This document shows positions 8,492-16,807 of a stretch of DNA of 64,000 nucleotides, piece by piece; positions within the stretch are counted from its first letter, which is position 1, and the number at the start of each line of letters is the position of its first letter. The stretch covers positions 62,001 through 126,000 of the forward strand of contig NZ_QRCU01000014.1 of NCBI RefSeq assembly GCF_003369445.1, in the 5' to 3' direction. A program made the position numbers and the translations under genes. Below the pieces are notes generated by a model, which searched no databases, had not been told where the DNA came from, and saw only the letters and a list, made by a program, of their open reading frames with translations. The stretch comes from Arthrobacter silvisoli (lineage in GTDB: Bacteria > Actinomycetota > Actinomycetes > Actinomycetales > Micrococcaceae).

Positions 8492-8878
8492 TTAGCCTAC
8501 CTGCTGTTCGTACTCAGATGCACTGAGCAGCGACTCAACGGCGTCGGCTTCCGCGAGCTTGATCTCCAGGAGCCAGCCTTCGCCGTAGGGATCGGAGTTG
8601 ATCAGGGCGGGATCGCTGTCCAGCGCGTCGTTCCGGGCGATGACTTCGCCGCTTACCGGGGCGTAGATGTCGCTGACGCTCTTGGTGGACTCGACCTCGC
8701 CTACCACCTCATTGCCGGTGATGGTGGTGCCGGGTTCGGGCATCTGGACGTAGACGACGTCACCCAGGGCGTCCTGCGCAAAGTCGGTGATACCAATGCG
8801 GACGACGCCATCGGCGTTGGGGGCAGCCACCCATTCGTGCTCGGCGGTGTAGGAGAGGTCGGCAGGAATGTTGCTCAT
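8492..8878 (-). CDS. gcvH: Glycine cleavage system H protein
   Basis: This is a 128-residue lipoyl carrier of the glycine cleavage complex; it shuttles the aminomethyl group between the P, T and L proteins. It begins MSNIPADLSYTAEHEW, and the lipoylated lysine is Lys66 in VESTKSVSD. The family ending GEGWLLEIKL is present. I chose ATG 8878 (AAAGG-type site upstream) over the 61-residue-longer frame, which lacks conservation. gcvP and gcvT are not in the window. The gene is divergent from the Fpg-like gene, with 160 bases between the start codons. Placement next to garA is a conserved actinobacterial arrangement. Confidence 0.96.
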   Translation of the reverse strand: MSNIPADLSYTAEHEWVAAPNADGVVRIGITDFAQDALGDVVYVQMPEPGTTITGNEVVGEVESTKSVSDIYAPVSGEVIARNDALDSDPALINSDPYGEGWLLEIKLAEADAVESLLSASEYEQQVG

Positions 8879-9038
8879 CGGTCGCCTTTCATCAGGACGT
8901 TGAGGACCACGACGGCGGAGCAGGGTTCCAGCCGCCGCTGAAAGTATAGGCACATTCCTCCCGCCTCCCCAGGGTCTCTGGGATGATGGGCGCAAGAGGG
9001 TCCGCCCTGCCAGAAAGTTCCCTTGGAGGAGCATCGCC

Positions 9039-9977
9039 ATGCCTGAACTTCCAGAACTCACGGCCCTGGCCGCCTACCTCGACGCCCGGCTGGCGGGCGC
9101 CACGGTGGTGAGCGTCCAGTTCCCCACCGCCTTTGCGTTGAAGAGCACGGGTTTCGATCCGGACATCCTGGTGGGGCGGTCCGTCAGACGTGTGCACCGG
9201 CATGGCAAGTTCCTGGTGTTCCAGACGTCGGCGGCCACCGATTCAGCCGAATACGCGGACGAAGGCGGCGCGTTGAGCATCGTGGTCAGCTTCGCCAAGG
9301 CCGGCTGGCTGCGTTTGTCCGCAGAGCTTCCCGAGATCAAGGACGCTCCGGAGCCGGAGCCCGGGAGCAAGTCCGCTCCGGGATACATTTCTGCCCGTTT
9401 CGGCTTCAGCAACCACGGCACGGACTTCGAAGTGGAGCTCACGGACGCGGGCAGGTGGAAGGGCCTGGCCGTTTTCATCGTGCATGACCCCGAGGACGTA
9501 CCCGGCGTCGCGGAACTCGGGCCGGAAGCGCTCGACCCGGGTTTCACTCTCGAGGAATTCTCCCGCTTCTTCGCCTCCAAACAGCGGATCAAGGACATCA
9601 TCAGGGACCAGAAGCGGATCGCGGGCATCGGCAACGGCTACAGCGACGAGATCCTGCACGCCGCCAAACTCTCGCCGCTGGCAGCAGGCGCATCCTTGGA
9701 CCCGGAATCGGTGGGCAGGCTCTATACGTCCATGCGCCAGGTCCTGGGGGACGCCACCGAAGCGCTGGAGGGGCTCGGTCCGGACAAACTGAAGGCCGCC
9801 AAGAAGGCGTCGATGGCGGTCCACGGCCGCACCGGCGAGAGCTGCCCCGTCTGCGGCACCACCATCCAGGAACTGGCGTATGTGGGGACGTCCTTCCAAT
9901 ACTGTCCGGGCTGCCAGAGCGGCGGGGAGATCCTCGAGCGGCCCGCGGCCCGCGGCAGCATGGAGGACGGTGAATGA
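9039..9977 (+). CDS. Fpg/Nei-family DNA glycosylase, divergent
   Basis: This is a 312-residue base-excision repair enzyme. The N-terminus MPELPEL gives the catalytic Pro (after Met removal) and Glu. HGKFL supplies the conserved Lys of the DNA-binding loop. A helix-two-turn-helix is seen at RIAGIGNGYSDEIL, and a C-terminal zinc finger at CPVCGTT...YCPGCQ (four Cys). Differences from E. coli Fpg are a roughly 30-residue acidic/Pro insertion after SAELPEIKD, and Thr in place of the zinc-finger Arg normally found just before the third Cys. It may therefore be an actinobacterial Fpg2/Nei-like paralogue with altered or weak lesion specificity. GGAGG precedes the ATG. Confidence 0.9.
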   Translation: MPELPELTALAAYLDARLAGATVVSVQFPTAFALKSTGFDPDILVGRSVRRVHRHGKFLVFQTSAATDSAEYADEGGALSIVVSFAKAGWLRLSAELPEIKDAPEPEPGSKSAPGYISARFGFSNHGTDFEVELTDAGRWKGLAVFIVHDPEDVPGVAELGPEALDPGFTLEEFSRFFASKQRIKDIIRDQKRIAGIGNGYSDEILHAAKLSPLAAGASLDPESVGRLYTSMRQVLGDATEALEGLGPDKLKAAKKASMAVHGRTGESCPVCGTTIQELAYVGTSFQYCPGCQSGGEILERPAARGSMEDGE

Positions 9978-9986
9978 TCCTCTGCC

Positions 9987-10646
9987 ATGATGGGAGCCAT
10001 GACAGAACAAGCGCCGGTATCCCCTAAGAAAAAAGGCAACTGGGGCGCCAAGATCATCCTGATACTTGTCGCGTTGGTCTTCGCCGTCATCTCCTACTTC
10101 GCCCTCGCCGCTTTTCTTCCCCGCTGGTGGTCCCAGACCATAGGGCAACAGGTCAACGGCAGCATTTCCGCCGGGATCCTGGCCGGGATGTTCTATGGCT
10201 TCGTCTTCACCTTCGCCGCGGCCCTCGTCGCGTTGATCGGGCTGAACAGGAAGGTCGGCTGGCCTTTCAAGATCGCCCTCGTGGTGCTTGGCGTCGCGAT
10301 CTCGACACCGAACCTGCTGACCCTCTCCATCGCCCTCGGCAGCAGCAACGGCGCCCACGCCGGTGAGCGGGTGCTCGACGTCGACGCTCCCGGCTTCCGC
10401 ACGGCCTCGCTCGTCGCGGCAATCGCCGGGTTCGTGGCGGCGGTGGTGTTGGTGGTCCTGGTCCAGATGTGGCGCAGCCGCGGAAAGAAGATGAAGGTAC
10501 TCCAGCGGGCCGAGAGGGACCGGCTCCAGGCGGAAAAGGAAGCGGGGCAGGCGGCAGCCGGCAGGCCGACGTCGGGCAGTGTCAGCCCCGGTGACCCCAC
10601 GCCCCGGAGGACAGACGGTCCGGACGGTATCCCGGACCGGCAATAG
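9987..10646 (+). CDS. Predicted integral membrane protein, unknown function
   Basis: This 219-residue protein has about four hydrophobic segments (roughly residues 23-45, 61-85, 95-117 and 140-163). A lysine-rich N-terminus (SPKKKGNWGAK) precedes them. A basic then Pro/Gly-rich cytoplasmic tail with a short charged helix (LQRAERDRLQAEKEAGQAAA) follows. It starts 10 bases after the glycosylase stop, so it may be co-transcribed. ATG 9987, 9990 and 9999 are all possible starts; GGGAG before 9999 is too close to decide. I do not recognise a functional family. Similar small polytopic proteins are common in Arthrobacter relatives. Confidence 0.7.
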   Translation: MMGAMTEQAPVSPKKKGNWGAKIILILVALVFAVISYFALAAFLPRWWSQTIGQQVNGSISAGILAGMFYGFVFTFAAALVALIGLNRKVGWPFKIALVVLGVAISTPNLLTLSIALGSSNGAHAGERVLDVDAPGFRTASLVAAIAGFVAAVVLVVLVQMWRSRGKKMKVLQRAERDRLQAEKEAGQAAAGRPTSGSVSPGDPTPRRTDGPDGIPDRQ

Positions 10647-10696
10647 GCCCCTCCTTAGCCCGGGCTGGATGTGCGGCGCACGTCGCCGTAGGATAT

Positions 10697-10720
10697 TAGT
10701 TGCATGCGCTGCATATATGG
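10697..10720. promoter_or_regulatory. Putative MarR operator in its own promoter
   Basis: TAGTTGCATGCGCT (10697-10710) is followed by GCATATATGG, 43 bases before the MarR start. Thirteen of its 14 bases recur at 11631-11644 upstream of the MFS exporter, which suggests one regulator binds both. Confidence 0.5.
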
Positions 10721-10752
10721 TTGCGCGCCCTATCGGCAGGAGTTACGGGAAC

Positions 10753-11199
10753 ATGGGCATCAAGGACGACGCCGTCGAAGTCCGGGCGCAGGGCTGGCGG
10801 ACGCTTGCCGCACTGCACGGAACCATCGAGGCAGCCCTGGAGAAGGCGTTGCAGTCGGCCGCCGGGTTGTCGGTGGTGGAGTACACCGTGCTCGATGCCC
10901 TCAGCCGCCAGGACGGCTGGCACATGCGCATGCAGCAACTGGCGCGCGCCACGGCCCTGTCGAGCAGCGCCACCACGCGCCTGGTCAACCGCCTCGAAGA
11001 CCGCGCGCTGCTCACCCGGATCCTCTGCGCGGACGACCGTCGCGGAATCTACACCGAGCTGACGGACGCCGGGCAGAAGCTGTTGCTGGCCGCCCGGCCA
11101 GTGCATGACGAGGCTTTGGAAAAGGCCCTCGAAGAGGCCGGAGCCGTACCGGAACTCGAACCGCTAGTGCGGGCGCTGGGCGCCCTGCAGGCGGTCTAA
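10753..11199 (+). CDS. MarR-family transcriptional regulator
   Basis: This is a 148-residue winged-helix regulator. The recognition-helix region is [20 protein letters not shown], and the wing is [19 protein letters not shown]. The size is normal for MarR. I chose ATG 10753 (product [10 protein letters not shown]) with AGGAG about ten bases upstream. The 58-residue longer frame from 10579 overlaps the previous gene and lacks conservation. Its stop overlaps the convergent PhnA-like gene by four bases. Because a near-identical motif lies in its own promoter and in that of the MFS gene at 11729, it probably represses itself and the exporter operon. The inducing ligand is unknown. Confidence 0.9.
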   Translation: MGIKDDAVEVRAQGWRTLAALHGTIEAALEKALQSAAGLSVVEYTVLDALSRQDGWHMRMQQLARATALSSSATTRLVNRLEDRALLTRILCADDRRGIYTELTDAGQKLLLAARPVHDEALEKALEEAGAVPELEPLVRALGALQAV

Positions 11200-11546
11200 G
11201 CTTTCTTCACCACGCTCGACTTGAGCTGCATCGGACCGAAGCCGTCCACCTTGCAGTCGATGTCGTGGTCGCCGAAGCCGTCCACGAGGCGGATGTTGCG
11301 GACCTTCGTGCCCACCTTGATGGGCGCTGAGCTGCCCTTGACCTTCAGGTCCTTGATGATCGTGACAGTGTCGCCGTCGGCAAGCACGTTGCCCACGGCA
11401 TCCTTGATGAGCTTCTCCCCCGGGTCGTCACCTTCGGCCGCGGGCTCCCACTCATGGCCGCATTCGGGGCAGACGAGCAGTGCACCCATCTCATAGGCGT
11501 ATTCGCTGGAACATTCCGGACAAGGCGGCAGGGATTCACTCACCAT
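11196..11546 (-). CDS. PhnA/YjdM-like zinc-ribbon protein
   Basis: This 116-residue protein has a four-Cys zinc ribbon at the N-terminus ([20 protein letters not shown] plus CGHEW). A C-terminal SH3-like PhnA domain follows ([20 protein letters not shown], then VKVKGSS-type residues and [12 protein letters not shown]). PhnA/YjdM is widespread, and its earlier link to phosphonate metabolism is weak. ATG 11546 is followed immediately by GTG, either of which could start translation. It is convergent with and overlaps the MarR gene by four bases, and its promoter faces that of the MFS exporter. Confidence 0.9.
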   Translation of the reverse strand: MVSESLPPCPECSSEYAYEMGALLVCPECGHEWEPAAEGDDPGEKLIKDAVGNVLADGDTVTIIKDLKVKGSSAPIKVGTKVRNIRLVDGFGDHDIDCKVDGFGPMQLKSSVVKKA

Positions 11547-11630
11547 CCAAGGATACCCGGGGATACCCGGCCGCCTGCGCCTCCGCGCCGGGCAGCGCGC
11601 CCGCATAGGCAGGGGACGCATGTCACAAAG

Positions 11631-11701
11631 TAGTTGCTTGCGCTTGTTATTTGCGTGTGCAACTATATATTCATCGGCGAAATAACCAGCGCCTGCAACT
11701 A
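11631..11701. promoter_or_regulatory. Operator array upstream of the MFS exporter
   Basis: TAGTTGC occurs at 11631-11637, and its exact complement GCAACTA occurs at 11659-11665 and 11695-11701. The first copy is part of TAGTTGCTTGCGCT, matching the MarR promoter motif at 10697-10710 in 13 of 14 bases. AT-rich ATATAT lies at 11665-11670. Confidence 0.5.
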
Positions 11702-11728
11702 CTTTCCCAGTGTAACAGGAGACCCCTC

Positions 11729-12931
11729 ATGCCTCTCGGCTTACTCGCACTCGCCATCGGCGCGTTCGGCATCGGCCTGACCGAATTCGTCATCATGGGC
11801 CTGCTGCCCGAGGTGGCCGCGGACTTCGCGGTGACCGAGGCTGCCGCCGGATGGCTGATTTCCGGATACGCCCTGAGCGTCGTTGTCGGCGCCCTGCTGC
11901 TGACGGCGGCCACCACCAGGCTCCCGCGCAAGGCCGTGCTGCTGAGCCTGGTCGTGCTCTTCATCGTGGGCAACGCGCTCACCGCCTTGGCAGGCGACTA
12001 CGGTGTGGCGATGATCGGCCGCATCATCGCCGCCCTCTGCCACGGCGCCTTCTTCGGCATCGGCTCCGTGGTTGCCGCGAGCCTGGTCGCCCCGGCCAGG
12101 AAGGCCGGCGCCATCGCCATCATGTTCACCGGCCTCACCGCCGCGAATGTGCTCGGCGTCCCCTTCGGCACCTTCATCGGCCAGCAGTTCGGCTGGCGCG
12201 CCACGTTCTGGGCCATCTCCGGGATCGGCGTCCTGGCCTTCATCGGCATAGCGGTCCTCGTTCCCGTGCTGCAGAAGTCCGGCGTGCAGGTCAGCCTCCG
12301 CAGTGAATTGAAGGCCTTCCGCTCCGGCCAGGTGTGGCTCTCCCTCCTCGTGACGGTCCTCGCCTACGGCGGCATGTTCGGCGCCTTCACCTACATCGCC
12401 TATACGCTCACCGAGGTCAGTGGCTTCGCCTCCGGCTCCGTGCCGTGGCTGCTGGTGCTCTTCGGCGCCGGCCTGGTGGTGGGGAACTGGCTGGGCGGAC
12501 GCCTCGCTGACCGCTCCATCGACGGGACCCTCATCTTCTTCATCGCCGCCCTGATCGTGGTCCTTGGCCTGTTCGGCCTGTTCGCGGGTTCCCAGCCGGC
12601 CACCATCGTTGCCCTGTTCCTCATGGGCGGCTTCGGCTTCGGCACTGTTCCGGGCCTGCAGAGCCGCATCATGATCTACGCGGGCCAGGCACCCACCCTC
12701 GCCTCCGGCGCCAACATCGGCGCCTTCAACGTGGGCAACGCCCTCGGAGCCTGGACCGGCGGCCTCGGCATCGCAGCCGGCCTCGGCTACACCTCCCCCA
12801 TCTGGATCGGCACGGTCATCACTGCCGCCGCCCTGCTCGTCATGGTGATCGCCAAGGCGAGTGCCAAGGACCTGCGTCCTGCGGAAGCCGAGGCGCCCGC
12901 CGTCGACGAATCCGCCGTCGCTGCTCACTAA
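11729..12931 (+). CDS. MFS transporter, AraJ/DHA1-type exporter
   Basis: This 400-residue polytopic protein has about 12 membrane segments. The DHA1 signature region is visible near the N-terminus (FGIGLTEFVIMGLLPEVA), and the loop GGRLADRSIDG carries the charged inter-helix motif. The AraJ-like group exports drugs, sugars or metabolites; the substrate is unknown here. AGGAGA precedes ATG 11729 at good spacing, and the 26-residue upstream extension is rejected. It is 31 bases from the following HbpS/GlcG-like gene, suggesting an operon, and its promoter carries three copies of a MarR-type half-site. Confidence 0.92.
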   Translation: MPLGLLALAIGAFGIGLTEFVIMGLLPEVAADFAVTEAAAGWLISGYALSVVVGALLLTAATTRLPRKAVLLSLVVLFIVGNALTALAGDYGVAMIGRIIAALCHGAFFGIGSVVAASLVAPARKAGAIAIMFTGLTAANVLGVPFGTFIGQQFGWRATFWAISGIGVLAFIGIAVLVPVLQKSGVQVSLRSELKAFRSGQVWLSLLVTVLAYGGMFGAFTYIAYTLTEVSGFASGSVPWLLVLFGAGLVVGNWLGGRLADRSIDGTLIFFIAALIVVLGLFGLFAGSQPATIVALFLMGGFGFGTVPGLQSRIMIYAGQAPTLASGANIGAFNVGNALGAWTGGLGIAAGLGYTSPIWIGTVITAAALLVMVIAKASAKDLRPAEAEAPAVDESAVAAH

Positions 12932-12962
12932 CTAACGACCCCCTATCCACAAGGAGAACACC

Positions 12963-13373
12963 ATGGCTGCACACCACCTGACCGCAACGGACGCCGAACT
13001 GCTGATCACGACGGCCCGCGAAGCTGCCGCAGCCGAGGGAGTCAACGTCAGCATCAGCGTGCTCGACGCCGGCGGCCACCTGCTGGCGTTCCGCCGGGAC
13101 GATCAGGCGCTGCTGATCTCGGGCGAGACGAGCACGCGCAAGGCCTACACGGCGGTGCAGCTGAACGCGGCAACGGCCGACGTCGTGGACGCGGTGAAGC
13201 CCGACGGCCCGTTCCACACCCTCGCCACCGCCCTGGACCGCCCGCTGCTGTTCATCGCCGGCGGCATCCCGGTACACCGGGACGGCCGGCTGGTGGGCGC
13301 GATCGGCGTCGGCGGCGGCGCCCCGGAACAGGACCACTCGTTCGCGGCTGCGGCCGTGGCGAGGCTCGGGTAA
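12963..13373 (+). CDS. HbpS/GlcG-like (DUF336) protein
   Basis: This 136-residue single-domain protein belongs to the GlcG/HbpS fold. Family features are VNVSISVLDAGGHLLAFRRD and the C-terminal GGIPVHRDGRLVGAIGVGG. Some members bind haem or cobalamin-like ligands; others have no assigned ligand. AAGGAGA precedes the ATG by six bases. It follows the MFS exporter by 31 bases and is probably co-expressed, so it may bind or sense the exported compound. No signal peptide is seen, so it should be cytoplasmic. Confidence 0.88.
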   Translation: MAAHHLTATDAELLITTAREAAAAEGVNVSISVLDAGGHLLAFRRDDQALLISGETSTRKAYTAVQLNAATADVVDAVKPDGPFHTLATALDRPLLFIAGGIPVHRDGRLVGAIGVGGGAPEQDHSFAAAAVARLG

Positions 13374-13418
13374 ATCGTCACACAACGCCACGGCTCCAGC
13401 CGGGGACAGGCAACGTCC

Positions 13419-13424
13419 TACCCT
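13419..13424 (+). promoter_or_regulatory. Possible -10 element giving a leaderless mRNA
   Basis: TACCCT fits the TANNNT actinobacterial -10 pattern. It ends six bases before GTG 13431, which has no Shine-Dalgarno sequence. Confidence 0.35.
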
Positions 13425-13430
13425 TGACAG

Positions 13431-13991
13431 GTGACATTGACTAAATTCCGCACCGCCGCCGCGAGCTCCCTCGCCGCCGCTGGTCTCCTGCTTTCCCTCG
13501 CCGCCTGTTCCACGCCGGCTGCCACCCCGTCAGCAAGCTCCGCCCCTGCGTCCTCGACTGCGGCTTCTTCCGCCGCCGCGTCCGAGCCCTGCACGGGCGT
13601 GAAGGTCATCATCGACTCGAGCGCCCTGAAGAACGGCCCGGCTGATCCGGCCCCCGCCTGCGTGTCCGTGGACGGTCCGACCCTCGCCTCGAAGGTGCTC
13701 GACGAAGCAAAAGTGAAGACAGAAGGCACCGAGGCCTACCCGAAGGAAGTGGTGTGCCGCGTGAACGGGGTCCCGGCCGCTGACTTCGACATCGCCCACA
13801 AGGGCGGCACGTACAAGGAAGAATGCAAGAAGATGCCCGCCGCCTTCGCCTACTGGTCCGTCTGGGTCAAGCCGGCCACGGGCGCCTGGGCCTACGCCCA
13901 GGAAGGCCTCGCCACCCTGAAGGTCAGCCCGGGCCAGAGCCTGGAACTGCTCTACGCGGTCGACGGCGCACCGACCACTCCGAAGGCGTGA
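13431..13991 (+). CDS. Secreted lipoprotein, DUF4430 (transcobalamin-like)-type, predicted cobalamin-binding
   Basis: This 186-residue lipoprotein has a signal peptide ending in the lipobox LAAC with acylated Cys26. A Ser/Ala/Thr/Pro-rich linker (to about residue 52) and one globular domain follow. The domain pattern (CTGVKVIIDSS, then YWSVWVKPATGAWAYAQEGL and a final LELLYAVDG) resembles the DUF4430 domain related to the transcobalamin C-terminal domain; I judged this by eye. No ribosome binding site precedes GTG 13431, and TACCCT at 13419-13424 sits at -10 distance, so the mRNA is probably leaderless. Its stop overlaps the next gene's start as GTGA, tying it to the ECF transporter. Serving as a surface capture protein for that transporter is an inference. 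Confidence 0.8.
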   Translation: MTLTKFRTAAASSLAAAGLLLSLAACSTPAATPSASSAPASSTAASSAAASEPCTGVKVIIDSSALKNGPADPAPACVSVDGPTLASKVLDEAKVKTEGTEAYPKEVVCRVNGVPAADFDIAHKGGTYKEECKKMPAAFAYWSVWVKPATGAWAYAQEGLATLKVSPGQSLELLYAVDGAPTTPKA

Positions 13992-16801
13992 CCTTTCGAC
14001 CCGCGCCGTTACGCGCAGGGGCGGCTCTCGCCGCCGTATTCATCGCGGCGCGGGTCATCTACCGCATCCTTTTCAACGGGGCGGGCACCGGTGACACGGT
14101 ATGGCTGGACATGCCGGCTATCCAGTTGCCTGCCCCCTACGCGCATGTGATCGTCCTCGGCCCGGTCACAGCAGAAGGGTTGTGGGCGGCAGTCGTGTCC
14201 GCCCTGCCGATCGCCGGCATCATCTTTGGCTTCGGCCTGCTCAACTCCGTGGTGGACGTGGCCCGCGGCTTCGTGGTCCTGGCCCGTGGCGGCCCTTTGC
14301 AGGGCATGGCACGGATGCTGGTGGTGGCTTGGGCGGCGCTCCCGGCACTTTCCGAGGCCGTGGGCTCCGTGCGCCTGGCCTTCCGTCTGCGGGGCGAACG
14401 CTTCGGTGCCCGCGCGCTCGTTCCCGTGCTCGAGCGCACCCTCGAACACGCCAGCCGGGTCGCCGCAGCCTTGGAGCTGCGCGGATTCGGGAGCCGGGCA
14501 GCACGCCGGCCCGGCCCCGGCAACGAGGCGCCCCTGCTCGTCCGGAACGCTGAGTTCCGCATTGCCGACGCGCGGGTGCGCGTCGCCGACCTCGCTCCCC
14601 CGCCCGGGTCCGTCAATGTGATCACCGGGCCCACCGGCTCCGGCAAGTCCACCATCCTGCGGGGACTGGCCGGCCTCCTTTCCCACGTCGACGGCGGAGA
14701 CACCTCCGGCACGGTCCGCGTCGGCGGGACTGACCGGGCCGCCGCCCCGCCACGCGACACTGCCCGCCTCATCGGCGTCGTCCTCCAGAACCCACGCGCC
14801 GCTTTCGCCACCACCAGGGTCCGTGACGAAATCGGTCTCGCGCTGGAACTGCGCGGGGTGGCCCCCGGCGACGCCAAGGCCCGGGTGCTGGAAGTCGCCG
14901 GGCGCATCGGTGTGACGGCGCTGCTGGACCGGAACCTCAGCACCCTCTCGGCAGGTGAGGCGACGCTCGTGGCCATCGCCGCCGCCGTCGTCGAGCATCC
15001 GCTCCTGCTCCTGGTCGACGAACCGCTGGCCGACCTCGATACCGTGGCCCGCGAACGCGTCATCACGGTGCTCAGCACGCTCGCCCATGAGGCGGGCGTC
15101 TGCGTCATCGTGGCGGAGCACCGGGCTGAAGCCCTTGTACCCGTTGCCGATGCGTGGTGGAGCATCGACGACGGCGCCCTGGTGCCGGGCATGCCCCCCT
15201 CTCCTTCGGCGGCGCCCGCCGCCCGTCCGGCTTCCGCGCCGGCTGCTGGGCACGCACCCGTGCTGACCGCGACACAGCTCTCGGTGCACCGCGCGGGCAA
15301 GCCGCTGGTGCGCGACGCCTCCCTGACCTTGCACCGCGGCGAGGTGGTGGCCCTGGTGGGGCCGAACGGTGCCGGGAAGTCGTCCCTGCTCGTGGCACTC
15401 GCCCTCGGCGAAGGCACGCGCGGAGGAACGCCCGACGGCGGCCGGGCCGCCGCCGCCCGTACCGCGTTGGTCCCGGACGCCTCCGACGACCTCTTCACGA
15501 GGGACACCGTGGCGGCCGAGCTCCGCGCGGCCGACCGGCGGGTGCAGCGAAAGCATGGACTGGCCTCTGGCGGTGCCGCCTCACGCCTGGTCCGCTTACG
15601 GGGCGACGCCCGGATTCCGATGGAGCGCGAGCATCCCCGGGACCTCTCGGCGGGAGAGCGCAGGATCCTTGCCATCGCGTTGCAGACCACCGACAGCCCG
15701 GACGTCCTACTCATCGACGAACCGACGCGCGGCCTCGATCCCGCGGCTCGCACAGCGGTCTCGGCGGCGCTGCGGGCGGCAGCGGACGACGGCGCCGCGG
15801 TCCTGATCGCCACCCACGACCTCGATTTCGCCCACGGCCTGGGCGCCCGGATCCTTCCCATGCGCGACGGCATCGCGCCCTCACCGGAACCGGTTCCGGC
15901 ACCCGAAGCAGCCGTTTCCGCCACCCGGGAGCCGGCTGCCGCCGGACAGGGTGCTGCTTCGGTGTGGGTGCGCGACCCGGCGTGGGCGCGCGACGCGCAG
16001 ACCGAGCTTCGCGCCGCGGTGCGGGGGCGGCACGTCCGCTTGCCACGGGCCACCGAGCTCACGGTCCTCGCGGCCGCGAACCTTGTGGCCCTGGCGTCTT
16101 TCTGCTGGCCGCTGCTTGCCGCGGCCCTGCCGGAGGATGCCGCGGCGTCACTCCCCTACGCCGCGCTGGCCATCGCACCCCTGGCCGCCGTCGCCGTCGT
16201 GGTGTCCCTCGACGGTTCGGTGCGCTCCGCCCACACGGTCGCACTGCTCGGGGTGCTGGCCGCCGTCGGCTCCGTGGTCCGGGTGGCGAGCACCGGCGTC
16301 GGGGGCGTGGAGGCGGTGTTTATCCTGCTGATCCTGGCCGGCCGTGCTTTCGGCGCCCGCTTCGGCCTGCTCCTGGGCGCCGCGACGATCGCCCTCTCGA
16401 GTGCGTTGTGGGGCGGGATCGGGCCGTGGTCGCCGTTCCAGATTTTCGCCTGTGCGTGGGTGGGCGCCGGGGCCGGCCTGCTCCCCCGCCTGGTCCGCGG
16501 GAAGGCCGAGCTATGGATGCTGTGCGGCTACGGCATCGTCTCGTCCTACCTGTTCGGCCTGCTGACCAATCTGTGGTTCTGGCCGTTCGCTGTCGGCGCC
16601 GGCACTGGGATCTCTTATGTTCCCGGCGCTCCGCTGGGCACCAACCTCAGCAGCTTCCTGCTCTACTCGCTGCTGACCTCGACCGCCGGTTGGGACACCT
16701 TGCGCGCCGCCACCACGATCATCGGAATCAGTGTGGTGGGGCGCGCAATTCTCGCCGCCCTGCGGCGGGTGAAGCCGGTCAGAAGTCCTGCCAGGCCCTG
16801 A
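13988..16801 (+). CDS. Single-chain ECF transporter: EcfT - EcfA - EcfA - S component fusion
   Basis: This 937-residue protein joins the parts of an energy-coupling-factor vitamin importer. Residues 1 to about 190 are membrane segments ending in the EcfT coupling motif AAALELRGFG. ATPase 1 has Walker A GPTGSGKS (214-221), a degenerate signature LSAGE (320-324) and Walker B LLLLVDEP (Asp344, Glu345). ATPase 2 has GPNGAGKS (458-465), LSAGE (553-557) and VLLIDEP (Asp577, Glu578). Residues about 686-937 are hydrophobic and carry GIGPWSPFQIF, as in ECF S components. GTG 13988 overlaps the lipoprotein stop. It ends six bases before metH, which converges on it. Cobalamin is the best-supported substrate, from context only. 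Confidence 0.88.
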   Translation: MTFRPAPLRAGAALAAVFIAARVIYRILFNGAGTGDTVWLDMPAIQLPAPYAHVIVLGPVTAEGLWAAVVSALPIAGIIFGFGLLNSVVDVARGFVVLARGGPLQGMARMLVVAWAALPALSEAVGSVRLAFRLRGERFGARALVPVLERTLEHASRVAAALELRGFGSRAARRPGPGNEAPLLVRNAEFRIADARVRVADLAPPPGSVNVITGPTGSGKSTILRGLAGLLSHVDGGDTSGTVRVGGTDRAAAPPRDTARLIGVVLQNPRAAFATTRVRDEIGLALELRGVAPGDAKARVLEVAGRIGVTALLDRNLSTLSAGEATLVAIAAAVVEHPLLLLVDEPLADLDTVARERVITVLSTLAHEAGVCVIVAEHRAEALVPVADAWWSIDDGALVPGMPPSPSAAPAARPASAPAAGHAPVLTATQLSVHRAGKPLVRDASLTLHRGEVVALVGPNGAGKSSLLVALALGEGTRGGTPDGGRAAAARTALVPDASDDLFTRDTVAAELRAADRRVQRKHGLASGGAASRLVRLRGDARIPMEREHPRDLSAGERRILAIALQTTDSPDVLLIDEPTRGLDPAARTAVSAALRAAADDGAAVLIATHDLDFAHGLGARILPMRDGIAPSPEPVPAPEAAVSATREPAAAGQGAASVWVRDPAWARDAQTELRAAVRGRHVRLPRATELTVLAAANLVALASFCWPLLAAALPEDAAASLPYAALAIAPLAAVAVVVSLDGSVRSAHTVALLGVLAAVGSVVRVASTGVGGVEAVFILLILAGRAFGARFGLLLGAATIALSSALWGGIGPWSPFQIFACAWVGAGAGLLPRLVRGKAELWMLCGYGIVSSYLFGLLTNLWFWPFAVGAGTGISYVPGAPLGTNLSSFLLYSLLTSTAGWDTLRAATTIIGISVVGRAILAALRRVKPVRSPARP

Positions 16802-16807
16802 CGTACC

